Assembly: GCF_910594005.1 (NCBI RefSeq)
Contig: NC_057818.1
Span: 61,392,001 to 61,456,000 of the forward strand
Length of the DNA stretch: 64,000 bases
Reading direction: 5' to 3'
Origin: Cervus elaphus
Taxonomy: Eukaryota; Chordata; Mammalia; Artiodactyla; Cervidae
A model generated the notes under the pieces. That model searched no databases. It had not been told where the DNA came from and was given only the letters and a program-made list of their open reading frames with translations. Position numbers and translations under genes: made by a program. Positions 56,982 to 64,000 of this stretch are shown here, in pieces. Each line of letters starts with the position of its first letter. The first letter of the stretch is position 1.

Positions 56982-57486
56982 TGTCAGGAAGCATTTAAGA
57001 GTAAGATTCCTGTGTGCTGTTTCCTATCTCTCTTGAGCTCTCTGTTCTTTATCAGTCCCTGTCAGGGGCGAGTGGAACAGGTAAGCCTCTCCCAGGACAG
57101 AGATCAATGACATGGGATGCTTGCATAGGATTACCTTCATTAGTTTTTCTATACAGGGATAAGTACCATCTTCCTTTTTATGAACCACATGGTAAAAGTG
57201 TTGTTTATGACTCTCTCTTTGATAAGGATCGCCTTATATTTTGCAAGTCTGGAATTTTAATCTTTATCTTTGCTGAGAATAACCACACCATGTTGATTAA
57301 AACACTTTTGCTCCATCACAGCTTGGGTGTCCATGTCCTTCTTTCTCTCTTTCTCTCTATATCTGGCTGATTCCCTGCAATGTGAAAGCCGGCTGCATAA
57401 CCCAGGGAATATTAGCCTCTTTCCTTCTTTCACTTTCTTATTGTCGACTCTGGACTGCCAGGTTCCAGTCCAATGAAAGACCAACA
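56982..57486 (+). repeat. Class II ERV 5' LTR (type a)
   Basis: Starts TGTCAGGAAGCA and ends GAAAGACCAACA (505 bp, TG...CA). It aligns with the LTR at 9943-10393. The extra length is mostly one inserted segment near 57365-57415. A primer-binding site follows, so it acts as a 5' LTR. Confidence 0.85.
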
Positions 57487-57488
57487 TG

Positions 57489-57506
57489 TGGCGCCCAGAA
57501 CAGGGC
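57489..57506 (+). other. Retroviral primer-binding site (tRNA-Lys type)
   Basis: TGGCGCCCAGAACAGGGC lies two bases after the LTR end. It matches the usual tRNA-Lys primer-binding site except for a few bases, as expected for a betaretrovirus-like element. Confidence 0.8.
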
Positions 57507-57554
57507 CTGGTACACATGGCAGATTCGGACAGAGTGACCCCAGAGGGCCAATTG

Positions 57555-57592
57555 AGGCTGGTAAGTACTAAGACATGGGTCAATTGGCTGAA
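57555..57592 (+). pseudogene. Class II ERV leader splice donor and gag start, cut short
   Basis: A consensus splice donor CTG/GTAAGTA lies at 57560/57561. The gag start at 57575 encodes M-G-Q-L-A-E-K, where Met-Gly is the myristoylation signal of retroviral matrix. After seven codons it is interrupted by BovB at about 57593. Confidence 0.75.
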
Positions 57593-58920
57593 AAGCTAGT
57601 TTTCATTCCAACCCCAAAGAAAGGCAATGCCAAAGAATGCTCAAACTACCGCACAATTGCACTCATCTCACACGCTAGTAAAGTAATGCCCAAAATTTTC
57701 CAAGCCAGTCTTTAGCAATACGTGAACCGTGAACTTCCAGATGTCCAAGCTGGTTTTAGAAAAGGCTGAGGAACCAGAGATCAAATTGCCAATACCTGCT
57801 GGATGAAGAAAAAAGCAAGAGAGTTCCAGAAAAACATCTATTTCTCCTTTACTGACTATGCCAAAGCCGTTGACTGTGTGGATCACAACAAACTGTGGAA
57901 AATTCTGAAAGAGATGGGAATACCAGACCATCTACCCTGCCTCTTGTGAAACCTGTATGCAAGTCAGGAAGCAAAGGTTAGAACTCGACATGGAACAACA
58001 GACTGGTTCCAAATAGGAAAAGGAGTACGTCAAGGCTGTATATTGTCACCCTGCTTATTTAACTTATACGCAGAGTACATCATGAGAAACACTGGGCTGG
58101 AAGAAGCTCAAGCTGGAGCCAAGATTGCCGGGAGAAATATCAATAACCTCAGATATGCAGATGACACCACCCTTATGGCAGAAAGTGAAGAGGAACTAAA
58201 GAGCCTCTTGATGACAGTGAAAGAGGAGAGTGAAAAAATTGGCTCATAACTCAATATTCAGAAAAGTAAGATCATGGCATCTGGTCCCATCACTTCATGG
58301 GAAATAGATGGGGAAACAGTGGAAATAGTGTCAGATTTTATTTTGGGGGGCTCCAAAATCACTGCAGATCGTGATTGAAGCCATGAAATTAAAATATGCT
58401 TACTCATTGGAAGGAAAGTTATGACCAACCTAGATAGCATATGAAAAAGCAGAGACATGACTTGGCCAACACAGGTCCATCTAGTCAAGGCTATGGTTTT
58501 TCCAGTGGTCATGTATGGATGTGAGAGTTGGACTGTGAAGAAAGCTGAGTGCCGAAGAATTGATGTTTCTGAACTGTGGTGTTGGAGAAGACTCTTGAGA
58601 GTCCCTTGGACTGCAAGGAGATCCAACCAGTCCATCCTAAAGGAGATCAGTCCTGGGTGTTCATTGGAAGGACTGATGCTGAAGCTGAAACTCCAGTACT
58701 TTGGCCACCTCATGCGAAGAGTTAACTCATGGGAAAATACCCTGATGCTGGCAGGGATTAGGGGCAGGAGGAGAAGGGGATGAGATGGCTGAATGGCATC
58801 ACCGACTCCACGGACATGAGTTTGAGTAAACTCCAGGAGTTGGTGATCGACAGGGAGGCCTGGCATGGTGCGATTCACGGGGTCGCAAAGAGTCGGACAC
58901 GACTGAGCGACTGAACTGAA
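57593..58920 (+). mobile_element. BovB LINE, reverse transcriptase to 3' end
   Basis: Forward copy starting inside the reverse transcriptase (V-F-I-P-T-P-K-K-G-N-A). It carries the catalytic motif Y-A-D-D in the 58043-58249 frame and runs through the C-terminal region (58457-58783) to the 3' end (ACACGACTGAGCGACTGAAC). Several stops and frameshifts. Its 58.34-58.73 kb part is almost identical to the inverted copy at 62.57-62.95 kb. Confidence 0.9.
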
Positions 58921-58921
58921 C

Positions 58922-59060
58922 TAAAGGGACTTATAGATACACAATTGAAATGAAAACATATTGAGGAATCTTGTTCCCCCTGGAATTCTCCCACTTTTTG
59001 TAATTAAAAAGAAATCTGGCAAATGGCGTCTTTTAACAGATCTTCAAAAAGTTAACAGAA
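58922..59060 (+). pseudogene. Class II ERV reverse transcriptase fragment (plus strand)
   Basis: Encodes the H-I-E-E-S and W-N-S-P segments of the reverse transcriptase. It is the inverted partner of 60078-60210. It ends at about 59060, where minus-strand integrase sequence starts. Confidence 0.8.
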
Positions 59061-59061
59061 A

Positions 59062-59645
59062 ATGATTGTAAATATTGTTTAAATTGCCTAGAAATATAGG
59101 TAGGGCCATTGTCTGTTTTTATAGAACTAGGTGTTCCCATTATTGTAAAGCAAGTTAATAGGTGGGTTATAACATGTTGTGTAGTTTCACCTTGGGGAGG
59201 TGTGGCCTACAGAAAAGAAGAATTTGTATCGATGGAGATATGTAGGAAGGAAGAGGAAGAAAGTTCAGGGCAATGAGTTACATCCATTTGCCATAGTTCA
59301 TTGGGTTGTAATCCTTGAGGATTGATACTTTGTGCAATGGGTCAAAGATGTTAAGGGTCTACAAGGAGAGCAATTATTAATGATTTCTTTAGCATGTCGG
59401 TATGGAATTTTCCAAATTTGATGGAATGAGCCAGCATTATTGTGTAATAGAGCATGATGCTCTTCAGGAGTAGCAAAAGAGACAAGTTTATCAGCTTTTT
59501 CATTGCCATGAGCCATAGGGCCAGGAAGACAAGAATGTGTTTGAATATGGGTAATATAAATGGGGGAAGTGCAGTTCTTCACAATAGATTGTAGTTCAAG
59601 AAAAAGTTGTTGGGTAATAGATTGATTAGAATTTATGGTCGAAGT
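59062..59645 (-). pseudogene. Class II ERV RNase H end and integrase, broken
   Basis: On the minus strand the frame 59582-59298 encodes the end of RNase H (H-I-Q-T-H-S-C-L-P-G-P) and the integrase zinc domain with H-A-L-L-H and, after about 24 residues, C-S-P-C. The core follows at about 59290-59075 with W-Q-M-D-V-T-H and I-K-T-D-N-G. The sequence is cut at about 59061 before the catalytic glutamate, where it meets the oppositely oriented reverse transcriptase piece. Confidence 0.82.
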
Positions 59646-60290
59646 TTCTATATTTCTTAATACAATTCAGGGGCAATGATTAATCCGGAGTCTTTCAAGC
59701 ATTGTTGAGCTATGTCAAGCATCTCTTGAGTTTCTAAAACAGATGGAGCTGAAAACAATATGTCATCCATATAATGAATAACAAGAAAATTAGGAAATTG
59801 TTTTCTCACAGGTTCAAGGACTTCGGCTACATAATATTGACACATGGTGGGAGAATTCATCATTCCTTGAGGCAAAACAGTCCATTGATACCGTTTATGA
59901 GGCCTGATATGATTAGGATAAGGAAGAGAGAAAGCAAATCTCTCTCGGTCTAGAGGGTGTAAAGGTATAGTAAAAAAGCAATCTTGTAAGTCTATAATAA
60001 TAATATGCTATTTTTGAGGGAAAGTGGTAGGTGATGGAATTCCTGGTTGCAATGCACCCATAGGTATCATAGATGTATTAACTTCTCTAAGGTCTGTTAA
60101 AAGACGCCATTTGCCAGATTTCTTTTTTATTACAAAAATGGGAGAATTCCAAGGGGAATAAGATTCCTCAATATGTGTTCATTTCAATTGTGTATTGATA
60201 AGTTCTTTAGCAGCCTCTAATTTCTCTTTTGTAAGGGGCCATTGCTCTCTTCAAATAGGCTCGTCAATATTCCAAGTAATTTTAATAATT
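59646..60290 (-). pseudogene. Class II ERV reverse transcriptase, broken
   Basis: Better kept than the copy at 5.6-6.1 kb. The catalytic Y-M-D-D is present at 59773-59762 within an open segment (59875-59657) that begins P-Q-G-M-M-N-S-P. Upstream fingers and palm (W-N-S-P-I-F-V-I-K-K, L-L-T-D-L-R) are readable, with stops near 60180 and 60010. Not a complete enzyme. Confidence 0.85.
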
Positions 60291-60625
60291 GCATTGTTTG
60301 TTAAGTGAATAGTGGCCCCAAGAAAAATGTGGAAAATATATTTGAGTATGCCATTGCATAAGTAAATCTCTTCCTATTAAATTAAGGGGTGTATCTATCA
60401 CATAAGGTTGTAATGTTGCAGGCTGGCCTTTTGGTCCCTCACATGGATATATTGGACACTTTGATAAACCTCTTGTACTTTGGTTTGAGAAACTCCTGCA
60501 ATTTGGCAAGAAATTCTCTGTATAGGACAAGATTTGGGCCATAAATGTTTGGAAATAATAGTAATATAGGATCCAGTATCAAGACCAGAAAATCTTTTGC
60601 CATTAATTTTGATGTTTATATTTGG
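60291..60625 (-). pseudogene. Class II ERV protease, broken
   Basis: The active-site region at 60580-60569 reads D-T-G-S followed by Tyr where Asp or Ala-Asp is usual. The I-I-S-K-H-L-W-P-K-S segment and the C-terminal G-R-D-L-L motif follow, with a frameshift between. Confidence 0.78.
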
Positions 60626-60928
60626 TCATGCATATTCAGATACTATTGATGTCCATAAGGATCGTTTTTGATCTGTATTGGCAAATCCACCTGTCCGGAT
60701 GTCATCAGAGGAGTTAATAGACATGTAAGGTAAAAGAAATAGTTGGGCAATTTTGTCCCCCTTTTTGAATTGCCATAGTATCTGAGATGACATCATAATT
60801 TGAATTTCTCCCTTATAATCTGAATGAATTATTCCAGGGTGAACAGTAATTCCTTTAGAAGTCAAACTAGATTGGCCAAGTAAAAGGCCAAAGGTTTGTG
60901 GGGGTAGAAAGAATATCCACCTCATTAG
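60626..60928 (-). pseudogene. Class II ERV dUTPase domain fragment
   Basis: The 99-codon open stretch contains dUTPase-type motifs: L-T-S-K-G-I-T-V-H-P-G-I-I-H-S-D-Y-K-G-E-I-Q and K-K-G-D-K-I-A-Q-L. A dUTPase fused ahead of protease is a betaretroviral trait; the viral enzyme limits uracil misincorporation. The N-terminal part is cut at about 60930. Confidence 0.82.
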
Positions 60929-60929
60929 C

Positions 60930-61420
60930 TTAAGTGGGACCTTATATACTTCTCAACTAGCTGCTGAGAATAGATAAAAAGAATACCTCAATGTTGTAAG
61001 AGGTCTATTAGGCCCTTTCCCAAGACATACATCCTGAGATAACTTTGGTACAAGTTTAGCCAGGGAGAACAGGTTCCAGACAATGTCTCTATGCAAGATA
61101 TACTGTTGCTCTGTAATCAGGGGTACAAGTCTTGAGATACAGATTCCCAGGCAAGATTTGTTACAATTATAGTCATTAACATAGAGCCTCAGAAAAGCAT
61201 TTCCATGAGTAAGACATTCTGCTGTGTAATCATTAGCTCTGGACCTAAAGCAAGGTCAGTTCTCCGGCAAGATACATGGTTGCACAAGGCTTCAGGAAAG
61301 CATGAGTGAGAATGCTTGCCTCCTCCTTCCAGGGCCTTGGACTGCCTGCCTAAGCTTTAACTCTTTCATTTCCTCTTGCTTTTAGGAGAATATGGTTGCT
61401 GGGGAAAGGCGGGGGGGGGG
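60930..61420 (-). repeat. LTR-like sequence of another ERV, truncated
   Basis: Minus-strand sequence with a TATA-like AAGTATATAAGGTCCC near 60950 follows the hydrophobic segment of the next entry, as an LTR follows env. It ends abruptly at the dUTPase junction, so R and U5 seem missing. The family (perhaps ERV1) is not settled. Confidence 0.4.
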
Positions 61421-61432
61421 GGGGGGGGGGGG
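61411..61432. repeat. G22 homopolymer
   Basis: 22 consecutive G on the plus strand. Rare in mammalian DNA, prone to quadruplex formation and to sequencing or assembly error. Confidence 0.95.
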
Positions 61433-61589
61433 TGGAGAAATCGTTCTGTAACTTCTTCCTGCTGGGAAGAGGCATAGACCCTAAATTCTTGAGGCAACAT
61501 ATTCTCCTTGCCCTCATACAGAGGGTCTCTGATCCAGGGGCCCTGAGTAATAGCTAGAGGAGGCAGTGGAAAGTGCAGGAGTGGTGAAC

Positions 61590-61745
61590 AATCACTTGTA
61601 ACTTAAATGCATAAGCCACTTAGATACAAGGTTCATGATATAGTTGCAGATATAAAAAGCAAACAGCAAGAACAAGATGACTACAATTATTACAGTCAAG
61701 ATAGTTTTCCACCAAGGAGGGCTTTGTATTTGAGTTTCTACAGCA
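61590..61745 (-). pseudogene. Envelope transmembrane-anchor-like remnant
   Basis: On the minus strand a P-P-W-W-K segment precedes about 25 hydrophobic residues (T-V-I-I-V-V-I-L-F-L-L-F-A-F-Y-I) and a short basic tail with a stop. This is the arrangement of a retroviral env C-terminus. It is fused directly behind class II gag sequence, where pro should lie, so it belongs to a different element. Confidence 0.5.
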
Positions 61746-62385
61746 TCACATTGCCCTGTACCGGTTAACATTTCAAAAGTAATTTGGTTTTGGGGAGTGC
61801 CAGCTCAAGCATTAGAATTGGCATGATCTCGGGCCACATCCTGAAACCACGTTGTCCACTTAAGCTATTCTCCAAGTTTAAGAAGAGCCCTTATCAAAAG
61901 TCGGCAATCATAAGGAACAAAATTTCCAAAAGAAGATGCCATAGCGTTTAAAAGTTCCTTAGCAAAAGGCAAATGAGGGCCGGACACAGTTACAAATTTT
62001 TTCATTTGTTGCATGTGCGAAAAATCAATGCCTTCATATTGAGGTATTATTTGCCCTTGGGCTTTGGTATGTCTCAAAACAGGAAAAGCAGAGAAACCGT
62101 CGGCCTTAGAGATTCAAGACTGCAAAGCCAGTAACTCAGAAGGCCTACGTTGTGAAGGAGAATGAGTGGATAGTACGTTTTCATAAATACGAGTGCGTGC
62201 CAAAGGCTTACCACTGTCATCAAGAAAAGTATTGTCAGCCATAGTGTCAAAAAGAGCCTCAGAAGAATCATTGTCAAGGTCTTCTTGTCCTTGAATTGAG
62301 GGGATTTTCAGTTTTGTGTCCTTTGCAAGAAGAAGAAGACGAAAACCAGGGGCAGGGCTGGTAGGAAAATTTTGAAATATTTCCA
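61745..62385 (-). pseudogene. Class II ERV gag, matrix-capsid part, broken
   Basis: Frames 62386-62114 and 62077-61865 are gag: an acidic Ser/Asp-rich region (matrix-capsid spacer), then V-S-G-P-H-L-P-F-A-K-E-L-L and F-V-P-Y-D-C-R, typical of betaretroviral capsid. A stop falls at 61865-61867 and a second segment (T-F-E-M-L-T-G-T-G-type) continues to about 61745. Confidence 0.7.
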
Positions 62386-63112
62386 CTTCAGTTCAGTTGC
62401 TCAGTCATGTCTGACTCTTTTTTACCCCATGAATCACACCACGCTAGGCCTCCCTGTCCATTACCAACTCCCGGAGTTTACTCAAGCTCATGTCCATCGA
62501 GTCACTGATATCATCCAGCCATCTCATCCTCCGTCGTCCACACCACCTCCTGCCCCCAATCCCTTCCAGCATCAGGGTCTTTTCCAACTCTTCACATGAG
62601 GTGGCCAAAGTACTGGAGTTTCAGCTTCAGCATCAGTCCTTCCAATGAACACCCAGGACTGATCTCCTTTAGGATGGACTGGTTGGATCTCCTTGCAGTC
62701 CAAGGGACTCTCAAGAGTCTTCTCCAACACCACAGTTCAGAAACATCAATTCTTCAGCGCTCAGCTTTCTTCACAGTCCAACTCTCACATCCATACATGA
62801 CCACTGGAAAAACCATAGCCTTGACTAGATGGACCTGTGTTGGCCAAGTCATGTCTCTGCTTTTTCATATGCTATCTAGGTTGGTCATAACTTTCCTTCC
62901 AAGGAGTAAGCATATTTTAATTTCATGGCTTCAATCACGATCTGCAGTGATTTTGGAGCCCCCCAAAGTAAAATCTGACACTATTTCCCCATCTATTTCC
63001 CATGAAGTGCTGGGACCAGACGCCATGATCTTAGTTTTCTGAATGTTGAGCTTTAAGCCAACTTTTTCACTCTCCTCTTTCACTTTCATCAAGAGGCTTT
63101 TTAGTTCCTCTT
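62385..63112 (-). mobile_element. BovB LINE 3' part inserted in gag
   Basis: Minus-strand BovB from the K-S-L-L-M-K-V-K-E-E region to the 3' end (62385 side). It splits the gag of the minus-strand provirus between 63115 and 62385. It is the inverted near-copy of 58190-58920. Confidence 0.9.
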
Positions 63113-63570
63113 CTCTTTGTTGTTCTAAGTGAGCCTTTTGTAAAGTTTCATCATCTAATTAATATTCATGTAACAAGTGTTCTGCCTGTTGTCAAATATT
63201 GGGGGGTGGGGGGGAGGCTAGAATAACCTTGAAATGTCAGAACCACAGATTGAATAAGAGCCCATAAGGGACAGAAATCTATTGGAATATTTTAGTCCAT
63301 CTTGAGGCTCATTCAACATTCTATTTTTTTTTTTTTAACATTCTCTTTAATCTCGTTCCAAATTTCTAAATTGAAACTGCCTTCATCAGGGAACCAGGGA
63401 TAATGTTCAACCACCGTTTGGAGACAAGTCTCTATTAGCTGACACAAAACCGAAATTCCTTGAACTTTACATAGATGATGAAGTCAAGTAGAGAAGTGGT
63501 GGGTCTTTCCAGCCATTTGTCCCATATCCCCGCACTTACCAACCTCCGGAGGTCAACAGTCACTCCGTCC
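63113..63570 (-). pseudogene. Class II ERV gag start and matrix, broken
   Basis: On the minus strand, ATGGGACAAATGGCTGG near 63520 encodes M-G-Q-M-A-G-K, the myristoylation-type gag start. A leader donor (GTTG/GTAAGTGC near 63540) precedes it. Matrix residues follow in shifted frames (E-H-Y-P-W-F-P-D-E-G-S-F, W-N-E-I-K) up to the BovB insertion. Stops and A-run slippage near 63330 break it. Confidence 0.72.
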
Positions 63571-63591
63571 GCTTGCCAAGGGCCTCTCCAG

Positions 63592-63609
63592 GTCCCTGTT
63601 CGGGCGCAA
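63592..63609 (-). other. Retroviral primer-binding site (tRNA-Lys type)
   Basis: Minus-strand TTGCGCCCGAACAGGGAC differs at one base from the classic tRNA-Lys3 site. It lies two bases from the LTR end. Confidence 0.85.
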
Positions 63610-63611
63610 CT

Positions 63612-64000
63612 TGTTATGGTCTTTACAGACTGGGACGTGGGGACTGGAGTCGATGAAAAGAAGGCAAAGAAAAGAAGGACATGGGGGACCCAAGTCTCGA
63701 GTGAAACAAGGGTACTTTATTTACAGAAACGCATGCTTATATATCTTCAATAAAATGATTACTCAGCCATTAAGAATGAAATCCCATCAGTTGCAACAAA
63801 AAGGGTAGTCCTGTAAGTAAACGGTCACTGAAGAGACTCACTGAAGGGAGTCACTGAAGGGAATCCAAGCAGGTGCCCTTTCCCATCATCTCAGTCCTGA
63901 GAACTGCATGCAGCTCTGCTCATTCCTGTATTCCAGTAACTGATAAGGAACAGAGAGTCCTTGAGAAACGATGCACAAAGAAAGAAAATGCAACATATTG
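63612..64000 (-). repeat. Class II ERV 5' LTR (type b), cut by the window end
   Basis: Minus-strand LTR ending ...GACCATAACA at 63612. It aligns with the type b LTR at 12656-13102 (AGCAGAGCTGCATGCAGTTC, TTATCAGTTACTGGA). Its U3 start lies beyond 64000. Confidence 0.85.

Overview
The window is nuclear DNA of a ruminant, most likely a bovid. It is full of Pecora-specific repeats: BovB (RTE) LINEs, Bov-tA/Bov-A2 SINEs, other tRNA-derived cetartiodactyl SINEs, and ruminant-type L1 3' ends. Genes have introns and KRAB zinc-finger architecture. Nothing in it is bacterial. I see no tRNA or rRNA gene and no CRISPR array.

Layout. 1-4.7 kb: BovB fragments and a processed glutaredoxin-1 copy with target-site duplications. 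4.7-13.1 kb: a degraded class II (betaretrovirus-like) endogenous retrovirus with gag, pro, RT, integrase, env and an LTR, directly followed by a second integrase-env-LTR unit. 13.1-34.1 kb: a KRAB zinc-finger gene on the minus strand. Its exons join in frame (start exon 26439-26453, KRAB-A exon 20965-21091, finger exon 14271-16771) to give 880 residues. Its introns hold L1s, SINEs and a processed ATP5MC2 pseudogene, and a CpG-rich promoter candidate lies at 33.4-34.1 kb. 35.9-36.7 kb: an ATAD1 retropseudogene fragment beside decayed zinc fingers. 36.9-41.2 kb: a tandem duplication of a zinc-finger-type first exon and promoter. In the second copy a single 10-bp motif of the first copy has expanded to about 69 units. 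42.5-52.9 kb: a decayed paralogue of the 14-26 kb gene (fingers, KRAB-A exon, start exon with damaged splice donor). 53.5-64 kb: nested retroelements. These include an ERV1-like gag remnant, several BovB 3' ends, a plus-strand class II LTR with primer-binding site, and an opposing minus-strand class II provirus with its own primer-binding site and LTR.

The only gene I regard as plausibly functional is the KRAB zinc-finger gene. Such proteins usually bind retroelement DNA and recruit TRIM28/KAP1 silencing, which would fit a neighbourhood so rich in retroviruses, but its targets cannot be read from sequence. The most unusual structure is the homogeneous GGGGCCGAGC array at about 39.71-40.40 kb. 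I found no evidence for a wholly new biological system.
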